Positions 26,310 to 38,445 of a DNA stretch of 38,578 nt are shown in pieces. Under the pieces are notes generated by a model. That model ran no database searches, had not been told where the DNA came from, and saw nothing but the letters and a program-made list of their open reading frames with translations. The first letter of the stretch is position 1. Each line of letters opens with the position of its first letter. The stretch is from Ornithinibacter sp. (GTDB lineage Bacteria; Actinomycetota; Actinomycetes; Actinomycetales; Dermatophilaceae): positions 1-38,578 of the forward strand of contig JAQSWG010000009.1 in NCBI GenBank assembly GCA_029266735.1, written 5' to 3'. The translations under genes and the position numbers were made by a program.

Positions 26310-26348
26310 AATTTACATTATTCACAACCTTCTGAAACGAGTAATGTA
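26310..26348. promoter_or_regulatory. Divergent promoters with shared inverted repeat (gbsR / ABC exporter)
   Basis: TACATTATTC (26314-26323) and GAGTAATGTA (26339-26348) are inverted with one mismatch and 15 bases apart. Each arm overlaps a -10 box: leftward TAAATT (complement of 26310-26315), six bases from the gbsR ATG, and rightward TAATGT (26342-26347), seven bases from the ABC ATG. The region is strikingly AT-rich for this genome. A dimeric repressor bound here would block both genes. Confidence 0.65.
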
Positions 26349-26354
26349 GGGCCC

Positions 26355-27251
26355 ATGACCGACGTCATCTCCGTGTTCGGCCTCCACAAGGCCTTCGGCA
26401 ACACCGTCGCCCTCGACGGCCTGGACCTCACCGTGCGAGAGGGAGAGGTGCACGGGTTCCTCGGCCCCAACGGCTCGGGCAAGTCCACGACCATCCGCAT
26501 CCTCCTCGGGCTGCTGCGAGCCGACCGCGGCACGGGGACCGTCCTCGGCCGGGATCCGTGGCGCGAGGCGACCGAGCTGCACCGGTCGCTCGCCTACGTG
26601 CCGGGCGACGTGGTGCTGTGGCCCACGCTCACCGGCGGTGAGGTCATCGACCTGCTCGGCCGGCTCAGGGGTGGGATCGACGAGGCCCGTCGCCGCCGCC
26701 TCGTGCAGCGCTTCGAGCTCGACGAGACCAAGAAGGGCAAGGCCTACTCGAAGGGCAACCGGCAGAAGGTCGCCCTCGTGGCTGCGCTCGCCAGCGACGT
26801 CCCCCTCCTGGTGCTCGACGAGCCGACAGCCGGGCTCGACCCCCTCATGGAGGAGATCTTCCAGGCAGAGCTGATGGCGCTGCGCGACGCCGGCCGGACC
26901 ACGCTGCTGTCGAGCCACATCCTCAGCGAGGTCGAGAAGGCCTGCGACCGGGTGAGCATCGTGCGTGCGGGCCGGATCGTCGACAGCGGCAGCCTCGCTG
27001 ACCTGCGCCACCTGAGCCGCACCCGCGTCCATGCGCTCCTCCGCAGTGCTCCGACCCTCGCCGAGCTCGAGGCCTGGCCCGGAACCCACGACGCGAGGGT
27101 CGACGGCGCGGAGGTCTGGTGCTCGGTCGACGCCGAGCACCTGGGTGACCTCGTCGCGACCCTCGGGAGCCACGGCGTGGAGACCCTGACCTGCCAGCCC
27201 CCCACGCTCGAGGAGCTGTTCCTCGCGCGCTACCAGCCCCAGCCGGCATGA
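26355..27251 (+). CDS. ABC exporter ATP-binding protein
   Basis: ATPase (298 aa) of a two-component ABC exporter. Walker [10 protein letters not shown] is at 37-45 and Walker B LLVLDEP at 151-157. The signature region reads YSKGNRQK at 131-138 instead of LSGGQ, and the Q-loop has [10 protein letters not shown] where a Gln is normally found. From memory both traits recur in the tetronasin/polyketide-exporter branch, so they are probably subfamily features. The D-loop and H-loop ([16 protein letters not shown]) are normal. ATG 26355 is preferred over an upstream in-frame ATG because the -10 box lies only seven bases before it. Overlaps the permease (ATGA). Confidence 0.92.
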   Translation: MTDVISVFGLHKAFGNTVALDGLDLTVREGEVHGFLGPNGSGKSTTIRILLGLLRADRGTGTVLGRDPWREATELHRSLAYVPGDVVLWPTLTGGEVIDLLGRLRGGIDEARRRRLVQRFELDETKKGKAYSKGNRQKVALVAALASDVPLLVLDEPTAGLDPLMEEIFQAELMALRDAGRTTLLSSHILSEVEKACDRVSIVRAGRIVDSGSLADLRHLSRTRVHALLRSAPTLAELEAWPGTHDARVDGAEVWCSVDAEHLGDLVATLGSHGVETLTCQPPTLEELFLARYQPQPA

Positions 27252-28849
27252 CGACGCGACTGGCCGGGGCACCGGACCTCCTCCGCCTCGCCTGGCGGCG
27301 GGATCGCATCCTCGTTCCGGCGAGCGTCATCGGGCTCGTGGTGCTCTCCGTCGGCTCGGCGCAGACGACCCTGGAGCTCTACCCCGACGACGAGTCAGCG
27401 GCCGCCGGTCTCGCGGGGATCCTCACGAACCCCTCGATCATCGCGATGTACGGCCCGCTGGCGTCGCAGACGGCGGATGCCCTGGCCGTCTTCAAGACCG
27501 TGATGATGGGTGCCTTCCTCGTCGCCGTCCTCGGGTTCGTCGTCGTGCGGCGTCACACCCGGACGGAGGAGGACGAGGGCCGGCTGGAGCTGCTCGGCTC
27601 CGGCGTGGTCGGACGCTGGTCACCCCTGGCCGCCGCCGTGACGCTCGCGACGGTCGCCGTGGTGGCCGCCAGCGCGCTCTCGGCCGCCGGCCTTGCGGCG
27701 CTGGGCATGGATGTCCCTGGGAGCGTGGCCTTCGGTGTCGCGTGGCTCGCGGCCGGGCTCGCCACCGTCGGTGTCACCGCCGTCGCCGTCCAGCTGGCGT
27801 CGACCACGCGGGGCGCCGCGGGTCTGGGCTTCGGCTTCCTGGCCGCGGCCTACGCGCTGCGCGCACTGGCCGACTCGGCGGACGACGGCTCGGTGCTCCA
27901 CGCCCTGGGCTGGCTCTCGCCGCTCGGCTGGGCCGGGCGGGTCGAGGCCTACGGGGCCAACCGGCAGTGGGTGCTCCTCCTGGGGCTGGCCACGCTGGTC
28001 GCCGGCGTGGTCGTCGGCGTGGCGGTCCTCGAGCGGCGCGACCTCGGTGCAGGGCTGATCCCGGCCCGCACCGGTCCGGCGCGGGCGGGCCGGATCCTCT
28101 CCGGGCCGCTCGGCCTCGTGACCCGGATGGCTCGGGGCACCATCGTCGGCTGGACCCTCGGGCTGACCTTGGGCGGTGTCGTCGTCGGCTCGCTGCTCGG
28201 CTCGGTCGCCGACCTGGCGGACGACCCGGTGGTCTCGGACTTCCTCGAGCAGCTGGGCGGGTCGGCGGGCACGGTCGAGGACATCTTCGTCTCGACCGAG
28301 CTGGGCTTCATCTCGGCTGCCGTCGCCGCGGCCGGGGTGGCGTTGGCCCTGCGGCTGGTCGGCTCGGAGCGCAGCGGCCTCGGAGAGGTGGTGCTCTCGA
28401 CTCCGACGAGCCGGCTCCGGTGGTATGCCGCGAACGTCGCGGTGCCGCTCGCCCTCACGACGTTCCTCATGGTGGTGCTCGGTGTCGTCCTCGGTGTGGT
28501 GGGGCCCGCCGTCACCGAGCTCGCACCCTCGCTGGGTGAGTCGGTCGGCGCCTCGCTCGCCAAGCTCCCCGCGGTGTGGGTGCTCATCGCGGTCGCGGCT
28601 GCGCTCGGGGGGGCGGTTCCCCGCTTTGCGCCGTTCGCGTGGGCCGTGCTGCTCGTCACCTTCCTCGTCGGAGAGCTCGGACCCTCGATGCAGCTGCCGT
28701 CCTGGATCCTCGACGCGTCACCCTTCACGCACCTCTCCCAGCTCCCCGGCGGCACCTTCGAGGTCGTCCCTTCGCTTGCTCTGGTGGCAGTGACAGCGGT
28801 GCTCGTCGTCCTGGGCGGGGTGGCGTACCTCCACCGGGACGTCGCCTGA
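27248..28849 (+). CDS. ABC exporter permease (polyketide antibiotic transporter-like)
   Basis: A 533-aa integral membrane protein with about twelve hydrophobic segments in two halves, the size and pattern of single-chain ABC-2 permeases that pair with tetronasin-type ATPases. Markers are a first helix [42 protein letters not shown] between helices, and a matching [29 protein letters not shown] in the second half, the duplicated EDxGRxELL-like coupling motifs. It overlaps the ATPase gene. The transported compound is unknown; drug or lipid-like molecules are typical. Confidence 0.88.
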   Translation: MTTRLAGAPDLLRLAWRRDRILVPASVIGLVVLSVGSAQTTLELYPDDESAAAGLAGILTNPSIIAMYGPLASQTADALAVFKTVMMGAFLVAVLGFVVVRRHTRTEEDEGRLELLGSGVVGRWSPLAAAVTLATVAVVAASALSAAGLAALGMDVPGSVAFGVAWLAAGLATVGVTAVAVQLASTTRGAAGLGFGFLAAAYALRALADSADDGSVLHALGWLSPLGWAGRVEAYGANRQWVLLLGLATLVAGVVVGVAVLERRDLGAGLIPARTGPARAGRILSGPLGLVTRMARGTIVGWTLGLTLGGVVVGSLLGSVADLADDPVVSDFLEQLGGSAGTVEDIFVSTELGFISAAVAAAGVALALRLVGSERSGLGEVVLSTPTSRLRWYAANVAVPLALTTFLMVVLGVVLGVVGPAVTELAPSLGESVGASLAKLPAVWVLIAVAAALGGAVPRFAPFAWAVLLVTFLVGELGPSMQLPSWILDASPFTHLSQLPGGTFEVVPSLALVAVTAVLVVLGGVAYLHRDVA

Positions 28850-28906
28850 CCGGAGTTACTGCCTACGGCCCCGGAGCAGGAGGGGTAGACGAGCGGCCGG
28901 CCCGGG

Positions 28907-29992
28907 TCAGACGAGGTCGCCGCGCCCGGAGGCCGTGAGCTCGTCGACGACGCCCTTGACGTCCTGGGCCCGCGCGCGCGTCGTCACGAGGACCGCGTCG
29001 GGGGTGTCGACGACCACCACGTCGTCGAGGCCCACCACCGCAACCCTCCGGCCCCCGGCAGCGACCACGAGTCCACTGGTGTCGAGCGAGGTGACGTCCG
29101 CGCGGTCCCCCAGCACGCGCAGGTCCACCGCGCCGTCGTCCGGCGGCAGGAGGGTGGCGAGGCTCCCGAAGTCCCCGACGTCGTCCCAACCGAAGGATGC
29201 GGGCACGACGACCACCCGGCCGGCGTCCGCCGCGGGCTCCGCGACCGCGTGGTCGATCGCGATCCTCGTCAGGCCCGGCCACACGTCTGCCAAGCGACTC
29301 GGGTCGGCGGCGACCTCGCGCAGTCCCCTCGCAAGGTCGGGGTGCCACCGCTCGAGGAGGTCGAGCAGCAGGGCGGCGCGAACCACGAACATGCCTGCGT
29401 TCCAGCGGTATTCCCCGGAGGCGACATATCGCGCAGCGAGCTCGGCATCCGGCTTCTCGACGAACTGGAGGACCCTTCGCGCCGTGCGAGCCCGAGGAAG
29501 TGGCTCACCGGTGCGGATGTACCCGAAGCCCGTGGCGGGGCTCGTCGGCTCGATGCCGATCGTCACGAGATGCCCATCGTGGGCCACCTCGGCGGCTTCC
29601 CGGATGACGTCCGCGAAGGCGCCGGCATCGGGGATGAGGTGGTCTGCGGCGAAGGAGCCGATGACCGCCTCAGGGTCCCGCCGCTCCACAACAGCAGCGG
29701 CGAGACCGATCGCGGCCATCGAGTCGCGGGGTGACGGCTCGGCGAGGACCTGGTCGGACAGCAGACCGGGGAGCTGGGCGCGCACGGCATCCGCGTGGGC
29801 CGTCCCGGTGACGACGAGGACCCGCTCGTCGGTGAGGGGCGTGAGCCGGTCCACCGTTCCCTGGAGGAGCGTCCGGCCGGTGCCGGTGAGGTCGAGGAGG
29901 AACTTGGGGTGAGCGGCCCGACTGAGCGGCCATAGTCGGGTCCCTGCACCACCCGCGGGCACGACCGCCCAGAACCCCGGAATGCTCGCCAT
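28907..29992 (-). CDS. manC: Mannose-1-phosphate guanylyltransferase
   Basis: Makes GDP-mannose from mannose-1-phosphate and GTP for cell-wall mannolipids and glycans; 361 aa. The nucleotidyltransferase signature GGAGTRLWPLSR lies at 14-25 with PKFLLDL following. FADHLI-type (here FAADHLI) and FVEKPD segments mark the sugar site, and YRWNAGMFV and WDDVGDFGSL are typical of the GMP branch. There is no fused isomerase domain. ATG 29992 shares its base with the stop of the upstream gene (TAATG). The first enzyme of this route could be supplied by the mutase at 7219, but that is not required. Confidence 0.92.
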   Translation of the reverse strand: MASIPGFWAVVPAGGAGTRLWPLSRAAHPKFLLDLTGTGRTLLQGTVDRLTPLTDERVLVVTGTAHADAVRAQLPGLLSDQVLAEPSPRDSMAAIGLAAAVVERRDPEAVIGSFAADHLIPDAGAFADVIREAAEVAHDGHLVTIGIEPTSPATGFGYIRTGEPLPRARTARRVLQFVEKPDAELAARYVASGEYRWNAGMFVVRAALLLDLLERWHPDLARGLREVAADPSRLADVWPGLTRIAIDHAVAEPAADAGRVVVVPASFGWDDVGDFGSLATLLPPDDGAVDLRVLGDRADVTSLDTSGLVVAAGGRRVAVVGLDDVVVVDTPDAVLVTTRARAQDVKGVVDELTASGRGDLV

Positions 29993-30546
29993 TACGGCGC
30001 GACGGCGCGACGTCGCTCGGGAACCGTCGCGACGTCACCCCCCAGCCGAAACGAGTCGAGCACCCGCCAGACCCCGTCGTCGTCGTGCTGGTAGAGCTCG
30101 ATCGCGGTGACCATGAACCCGCACCGGAAGTGGGCAAGCGACTCGAAGGCGCGGTCGAGCGACGCCTCGTCGAGGTTGTGGGCGACAGTGACGTGCGGGT
30201 GGTAGGGGAAGTCGAGGGGCCGTTCGACGGGTCCGCACCGCACCGCGTGCTCCAGGGCCTCGCAGTGGGAGATCCCGCGGGACACCTGGACGAAGACGAC
30301 CGGTGACACAGGCCGGAAGGTTCCGGTTCCCGACAGGATCATCGCGAACGGCTCGACGACGGAGGTGACCGCACGCAGGTGGCCGAGGAAGTCGTCGATG
30401 AGGTGCGGCTCGATGAGCGTGGGCGGCAGAAGCGTCACGTGCGGCGGGATCGCGGCCGCCATGGGGTCTCCGAACTCCTCCCGGGCGGCCTGGAGCCGGG
30501 GGCCCCAGGGTTCCGGGATGGTGACGGCGACGCCGTGGATCGGCAT
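29992..30546 (-). CDS. 2'-5' RNA ligase family protein (2H phosphoesterase)
   Basis: A 184-aa protein with the two HxT motifs of 2H phosphoesterases: PPHVTLLP (His36, Thr38) and YHPHVTVAH (His118, Thr120), about 80 residues apart as in LigT/ThpR. The fold would open or form 2',3'-cyclic phosphates or 2'-5' bonds in RNA; the cellular substrate is unknown. ATG 30546 lies eight bases after TAGGGT, whose TAG is the trpS stop. It overlaps manC by one base, so the two are cotranscribed although their functions look unrelated. Confidence 0.88.
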   Translation of the reverse strand: MPIHGVAVTIPEPWGPRLQAAREEFGDPMAAAIPPHVTLLPPTLIEPHLIDDFLGHLRAVTSVVEPFAMILSGTGTFRPVSPVVFVQVSRGISHCEALEHAVRCGPVERPLDFPYHPHVTVAHNLDEASLDRAFESLAHFRCGFMVTAIELYQHDDDGVWRVLDSFRLGGDVATVPERRRAVAP

Positions 30547-30557
30547 GGGCAGGGACC

Positions 30558-31583
30558 CTACCGCGCGGCGGTGAGGAGGCCTACGGCCGCTCGGACCCGG
30601 GACATCGTGGCGTCGGCGACGACGACGGCGCGGTCGGCACCTCGAGCGAGGATCCGGTCCAGCTCGGCCGGGTCGTCGAGCAGCTCGGTCATCCGCTCGC
30701 GGAACGGGGTCACCGCGTCGACGACGATCTCGCCGACGGCCTTCTTGAGATCGCCGTAGCCGCGCCCCGCGAACTCGCCCTCGAGGTCCTCGAGGGACGT
30801 TCCCGACAACACGGAGTGGATCACGAGGAGGTTCGAGACGCCCGGCTTGGTGTCCGGGTCGTAGCGAACCTCCGACTCGGTGTCGGTCACCGCCGCGCGG
30901 ATCTTCTGGGCCAGCCGCCCGGGCTCCTCCATGAGCTCGAGGATTCCCTTCTCGCTCGACCCGGTCTTGCTCATCTTCGCGGTGGGCTCCTGGAGGTCCA
31001 TGATCCTGGCGGACTCCTTGAGGATGTAGGGCTCCGGCACCGTGAGCACGTCCCCGAACCGGCTGTTGAGGCGTGCGGCGAGGTCGCGAGTGATCTCGAG
31101 GTGCTGGCGCTGGTCCTCCCCCACCGGGACGAAGGCCGCGTCGTACATGAGGATGTCGGCCGCCATGAGCACCGGGTAGGTGAAGAGGCCGACGTTGGCG
31201 TTCTGCCCCTTGGCGGTCTTGTCCTTGAACTGGGTCATCCGGTTCATCTCACCCATGGCCGTCTGGCAGGCGAGCACCCACGCCAGCTCGGTGTGCTGGG
31301 CGACGTGGCTCTGGCAGAACACCGCTGACGTCTCCGGGTCGACACCACCCGCGATGAACTGGGCCGCGGTGACCCGGGTGCGACGGCGCAGCACCTCGGG
31401 GTCGGTCGGCACGGTGAGGGCGTGCAGATCGGCCACGAAGTAGTACGTGTCGAAGCTCCGCTGCAGGCCCACCCAGTTCACCAGCGCGCCGAGGTAGTTG
31501 CCGAGGTGGAGCGAGTCGCTCGTCGGCTGCATCCCGGAGAGGATCCGTGGGCGTGCCGATGCGGCCGGTGCGGGGGTGGACAT
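30558..31583 (-). CDS. trpS: Tryptophanyl-tRNA synthetase
   Basis: Class I synthetase of 341 aa charging tRNA-Trp. The HIGH motif appears as HLGN (26-29) after SGMQPTSDSL, and the KMSKT motif begins at 203 after DLQEPTA. The Trp-pocket region GEDQRQHLEITRDLA is intact. ATG 31583 is preferred to the in-frame ATG at 31592 because a -10-like CAGAAT ends seven bases upstream of it and would overlap the other. It is first of a leftward unit with the 2H-phosphoesterase and manC. Confidence 0.95.
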   Translation of the reverse strand: MSTPAPAASARPRILSGMQPTSDSLHLGNYLGALVNWVGLQRSFDTYYFVADLHALTVPTDPEVLRRRTRVTAAQFIAGGVDPETSAVFCQSHVAQHTELAWVLACQTAMGEMNRMTQFKDKTAKGQNANVGLFTYPVLMAADILMYDAAFVPVGEDQRQHLEITRDLAARLNSRFGDVLTVPEPYILKESARIMDLQEPTAKMSKTGSSEKGILELMEEPGRLAQKIRAAVTDTESEVRYDPDTKPGVSNLLVIHSVLSGTSLEDLEGEFAGRGYGDLKKAVGEIVVDAVTPFRERMTELLDDPAELDRILARGADRAVVVADATMSRVRAAVGLLTAAR

Positions 31584-31590
31584 GGAGCAC

Positions 31591-31618
31591 ATTCTGTCAG
31601 TGCTCGCACTCCTAGACT
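31591..31618. promoter_or_regulatory. Divergent trpS / galK promoters with a palindrome between
   Basis: Leftward CAGAAT (complement of 31591-31596) lies seven bases from the trpS ATG. Rightward TAGACT (31613-31618) lies seven bases from the galK ATG. Between them is AGTGC-TC-GCACT (31599-31610), a possible shared operator. The two starts are only 42 bases apart. Confidence 0.5.
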
Positions 31619-31625
31619 TCGCGGC

Positions 31626-32792
<1,167 letters not shown>

Positions 32793-32839
32793 GCGCCCCC
32801 GGTCCGGCGCGCCACCGTGCCGGGCGCGGGGCCGGAGCG

Positions 32840-33796
32840 TCAGCCCGCGAGGTCCTCGCCGGTACGCTTCCACGGCCCGTTCGCGTCGGGGGAGCGATGC
32901 AGCCGGTCCCCGACGAGGAGCCACCACCCCTTTCCGGATGCCGAGATGGAGACCTTGCCCTTGACAGCCGGTGCCTCGACGCACGTGCCCGCGCCCTTGG
33001 GCTTGCCGATCGTCACCGGCACGACGACGACTCCTTGGCACGAGGTGTCCGTACGGACCACCGCCCCGGTCCCGGTCTCGGTCAGCGTGAGCGCGAGGCC
33101 GCCCTTGACCGTTGCGCTCCTGGTCCAGGACCCACCGCCGTCGGTGGTGCTGCGCAGGTCCCCGTTGGCGCAGAGTACGGAGGCACGGGCAGCGCCGAGA
33201 CCGCCGAGGTCGAGCACCTGCCCGCTGGCGCACGGCTGCTCGAACTCGTCGGCGGGTGTGTGCACGGCCTTCGCGTCCTCGGGCGAGCGCGACCACGCCC
33301 CCGCAGCAGACTGGGGCTCACCCCAGTCAGCGCCCCCGTCCGCAGTCCTCCACAGCTGCAGCTCGCACTTCTCGTCGCCGCCGGTGACGAACGCCTCGGT
33401 GGCCGAGTCCGGTCGAGCACGGAGCACGCGTCCCGGTAGGTCCTCCTGCGACCACGAGTCCCCGCCGTCGCTGGTGACCCAGATCGTGCCGGGCTCCTTG
33501 CAGGAACCGGCATCCACGACCCAGGCGTCCGTCGGGCTCACCGCCGCCACGAAACGCTCCACGGGTACAGGATCCACGCCGGCCGCCGGCGCGGGGGACG
33601 AGCGCGACCCCGACGCCGACGGGGAGGGCGAGGGCGATGCGGAGGGGGACGCGGAGGGGGACGCGGAGGTCGCGTCGGCGGCTCCCAGCCCTACCGCCTG
33701 CACCAGCGACGGGCGGAAGGCGATCACGATGAGCACGAGGTCGGCGACGAGCAGGGCGCACAGGCCGACGATGGGGGCGACCCTCCGTAGCTCCAT
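32840..33796 (-). CDS. Membrane-anchored YCF48/BNR-like beta-propeller protein
   Basis: A 318-aa protein with an N-terminal membrane helix (about 8-28, IVGLCALLVADLVLIVIAF), then a Ser/Pro/Ala linker (about 43-70) and an exported domain. The domain has repeated Asp-box-like segments: WVTSDGGDSWSQ, LWRTADGGADWG and LRSTTDGGGSW, which form strands of BNR/YCF48 propellers. Several Cys pairs (SCKEPG, EKCELQ, EQPCASG, SVLCANG, TSCQG, GTCVEA) suggest disulphides outside the membrane. No catalytic signature. Function unknown. Confidence 0.75.
   Translation of the reverse strand: MELRRVAPIVGLCALLVADLVLIVIAFRPSLVQAVGLGAADATSASPSASPSASPSPSPSASGSRSSPAPAAGVDPVPVERFVAAVSPTDAWVVDAGSCKEPGTIWVTSDGGDSWSQEDLPGRVLRARPDSATEAFVTGGDEKCELQLWRTADGGADWGEPQSAAGAWSRSPEDAKAVHTPADEFEQPCASGQVLDLGGLGAARASVLCANGDLRSTTDGGGSWTRSATVKGGLALTLTETGTGAVVRTDTSCQGVVVVPVTIGKPKGAGTCVEAPAVKGKVSISASGKGWWLLVGDRLHRSPDANGPWKRTGEDLAG
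33639..33669 (-). repeat. Tandem 12-base repeats encoding the Ser/Pro linker
   Basis: GCGGAGGGGGAC at 33639-33650 and 33651-33662, followed by a partial copy at 33663-33669. On the minus strand they code for repeated SPSA units. Confidence 0.7.
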
Positions 33797-33891
33797 CCCA
33801 CTAGCCTCTCAGACGCTGCACGGGATCCGACGGTCGGTCCACCGATAGCCTGACCAGCAGCGTCCCCACTCGCCGACATCACCGGAGATGA

Positions 33892-36135
<2,244 letters not shown>

Positions 36136-36202
36136 GCGGGCCGCCGCCCTCCACGGCGGTCGCGCGCCGCCCGAGTCAGTGGACGTGCCCCGCGCCCGGT
36201 CG

Positions 36203-36218
36203 GCGGTCCTGCGACCGC
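36203..36218 (-). terminator. Small hairpin at the cupin gene end
   Basis: GCGGTC and GACCGC are perfect complements around the 4-base loop CTGC, two bases past the cupin stop codon read leftward. A weak terminator candidate. Confidence 0.4.
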
Positions 36219-36219
36219 G

Positions 36220-36630
36220 TCAGTGGTCCCTCTCCGCGGACTCGGCCTCGGCCTTCGTGCGGTGGATCGTGCCGTGCGGGTGCTCCGGCGGGCCGTAGAT
36301 CGAGTACAGACGCAAGGGGCCCTCGCCGGTGCTGGTGACGTTGTGCCACGAGCCGGCCGGCACGAGCACCACGTCGCCGTCGCCGACGTCCCGGCGGAAC
36401 GACAGCGCGTCGCGGTCGACCCCCATCTCGACGAGCCCGGAGCCTTCTTCCACGCGCAGGAACTGGTCCCGGTCACGGTGCACCTCGAGACCGATCTCCT
36501 CCCCCGGCTGCAGGCACATCACGGTGAGCTGGAGCTGCGTTCCGGTCCAGAGGCCGGTGCGGAACGCGTCGTTGTCCAGGGTCGCCCTCTCGATGTTGGT
36601 GACGAAGGGTTGGGGTCCGGAGTCCTGCAC
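36220..36630 (-). CDS. Cupin domain protein
   Basis: A 136-aa single-domain cupin. Motif 1 is GEEIGLEVHRDRDQFLRVEEGSG, with the His and Glu expected for metal binding but one His replaced by Asp compared with the standard HxH. Motif 2 is PAGSWHNVTSTGEGPLRLYSIYGPPEH, giving the second His. Enzyme or sensor roles are both possible. GTG 36630 is preceded by AGGAGG five bases away (complement of 36636-36641), one of the clearest ribosome sites in the window. The longer open frame upstream overlaps the aquaporin region and is shadow. Confidence 0.85.
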   Translation of the reverse strand: MQDSGPQPFVTNIERATLDNDAFRTGLWTGTQLQLTVMCLQPGEEIGLEVHRDRDQFLRVEEGSGLVEMGVDRDALSFRRDVGDGDVVLVPAGSWHNVTSTGEGPLRLYSIYGPPEHPHGTIHRTKAEAESAERDH

Positions 36631-36743
36631 ATCTGCCTCCTGGCTCGTCGGCGTCGGCCGATCCGACTCCACGCTACCGAGCGACTGCCCGGCTCGGGAT
36701 CGACCGATCGGCGCGTCCCGGGCACGGGGGCGCCCGACCCCAG

Positions 36744-36749
36744 CAGAAT
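36744..36749 (+). promoter_or_regulatory. -10 box of the aquaporin gene
   Basis: CAGAAT ends seven bases before the ATG at 36757, the same hexamer and spacing as in front of trpS. This supports 36757 as the original start. Confidence 0.4.
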
Positions 36750-36756
36750 GAGCGCC

Positions 36757-37504
36757 ATGACCACACCCACCCTGCTGCAGCGCCTCGGCGCTCGCCCCCA
36801 ACGTCGTGGCCGGGCAGAGCGTCCAGCTCGGCATCGGCTTCCTCGGGGTCTCCCTCGCCTTCGGCCTGACCGTTCTCACGATGGCGTATGCCGTGGGCCA
36901 CGTGTCCGGCGCGCACTTCAACCCCGCCGTCACCATCGGGGTCGCTGTCGCGAAGCGCTTCCTGTGGAAGGACGTGCCGGCCTACGTGGCCACCCAGGTC
37001 CTCGGCGGGCTCGTCGCCGGCGTGGCGCTGTGGGGCATCGCCCGCGGTCGCCCCGGCTTCGACGCGACCGGCAACATGGCGGCCAACGGCTACGGCGACA
37101 ACTCCCCCGGCGGCTACGGGCTCGTCGCCGTGCTCGTCGCGGAGGTCCTCCTCACCGCGGTCTTCGTCTATGTCATCCTCGGCGCCACCGACTCGCGGGC
37201 ACCCGAGGGCTTCGCGCCCATCGCCATCGGCCTCGCTCTCACGCTCATCCACCTCGTCTCCATCCCGATCTCCAACACCTCGGTGAACCCGGCCCGCTCC
37301 ACGGGTGTCGCGTTCTTCAACGGTGACGGGGCCCCCGGTCAGCTGTGGCTCTTCTGGCTCGCCCCGATCATCGGTGGTGCCATCGCGGGGGCGACCTTCC
37401 ACCTCATCACCGGCGTCGACCGCAGGGACAGGGACATCTCGGGCGAGATCGGCCTCGAGGACGTCCGCGTCGCCGAGGGGGTCGACCCGGACGCCCCTCG
37501 CTGA
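36757..37504 (+). pseudogene. aqpZ: Aquaporin Z with an internal out-of-frame deletion
   Basis: The frame from 36806 to 37504 (232 aa) gives aquaporin Z from [33 protein letters not shown] onward, with both NPA boxes (residues 39-41 and 161-163) and the following Arg. The first helix (GTFWLV..GGCGSAV in relatives) is missing. The expected N-terminus [12 protein letters not shown] is present at 36757-36792 in another frame. The two parts meet at about 36790, so roughly 50 bases (a number leaving remainder 2 on division by 3) seem lost. A product from GTG 36806 would lack helix 1 and is unlikely to make a pore. Either a real deletion or an assembly artefact. Confidence 0.8.
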
Positions 37505-37527
37505 GCACGCACACCCGGCAGTCCAGG

Positions 37528-37554
37528 ACCCCGCTCACCGTCGGTGGGCGGGGT
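37528..37554. terminator. Bidirectional terminator between aqpZ and the ceramidase-like gene
   Basis: ACCCCGCTCACCG (37528-37540) pairs with CGGTGGGCGGGGT (37542-37554) with one G-T wobble, followed by TCTT. It includes the stop codon of the leftward gene. Confidence 0.8.
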
Positions 37555-38404
37555 TCTTCGCAGCGGAGGGTCGGACGGCAGGCGCCGACGCGACCACCCG
37601 CTCGGCCGCATAGTGCCGGAAGAGCAGGTAGGCCGCGACGGCGCACAACGTGTGCCAGGCGGCGTGCGGCTGGAGCAGCGAGTCGGGCCGGCACCACCCG
37701 TGTCCCTGCTGGCCCGTCGTCCATATCGCGAAGGCCACCGAAAGGACGGTGAGGCTGGCCAGCCCCCACCGGACGTCCTGCTGCGCGGACCGGCGACGGA
37801 TGAGGGCGACCTCCACCGCGACCGCGGCCAGCAGCTGGAGACCGAACGCCGCGTTGCCGACATGTCCGACGAGCGGCACGCTGCCGCCTCGAATCTGCAC
37901 TGCCATGCCGGCGACGACGGCGACGAGGAAGACGACGACCAGGAACGCCGGCCCCCGGTGAACGAGTCGCATGAGGGCGTAGGCGAGGGCGAACGCGGAC
38001 ACGAGGAACATGCTCAGCAGGTCGAGGTGGCCGCCGAGGTCGCTCTGGGTCGCGTGCATCGCCATGCTGCCGGGTCCGAGCAGAACCACGAGCACCGCGT
38101 ATGCCGTCGCGAGCCCGGGGTGGGCGCCCAGGGTGAGGCCGAGCCGAGTGCGGTCGGCGGCATACCAGGCGACGGCCAGCCCGGCGACGACGAACGCGAG
38201 GTTGCTCCACGTGTTGGCAGGCTGGCGGACCCAGCCGGCCCTCGGCGCCTCGCAGAAGCTCCCGCCCCTGCCGACGTCCTCGCCCATCCACCCCCACCGT
38301 GCGGCGGCGACGACGAGGCCGAGGGACACCACGGCCGTCACCCCGGCAACGACGAGAGGCCGCAGGTCAGGGCGGCGCGGCGCCGAGGTCGTCACGCCCG
38401 TCAC
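37535..38404 (-). CDS. Ceramidase-like (CREST superfamily) membrane protein
   Basis: A 289-aa protein with about seven membrane helices. Features fit the alkaline-ceramidase/CREST superfamily: FCEAPRAGWVRQPANTWSNLAFVVAG at 50-75 (conserved Ser67), GPGSMAMHAT at 110-119 with His117, SDLGGHLDLLSM at 121-132 with Asp residues, and SLLQPHAAWHTLCAVAAYLLFRHY near the C-terminus with two His. These residues would bind zinc in the membrane. The lipid substrate is unknown; ordinary actinobacteria are not known for ceramides. ATG or GTG near 38404 starts the frame; the gap to mdh is about 90 bases. Confidence 0.8.
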   Translation of the reverse strand: MTGVTTSAPRRPDLRPLVVAGVTAVVSLGLVVAAARWGWMGEDVGRGGSFCEAPRAGWVRQPANTWSNLAFVVAGLAVAWYAADRTRLGLTLGAHPGLATAYAVLVVLLGPGSMAMHATQSDLGGHLDLLSMFLVSAFALAYALMRLVHRGPAFLVVVFLVAVVAGMAVQIRGGSVPLVGHVGNAAFGLQLLAAVAVEVALIRRRSAQQDVRWGLASLTVLSVAFAIWTTGQQGHGWCRPDSLLQPHAAWHTLCAVAAYLLFRHYAAERVVASAPAVRPSAAKNPAHRR

Positions 38405-38445
38405 CTCACCACACTGCCCGGCGCAGCGCCATGTCCCGGCGCTGA

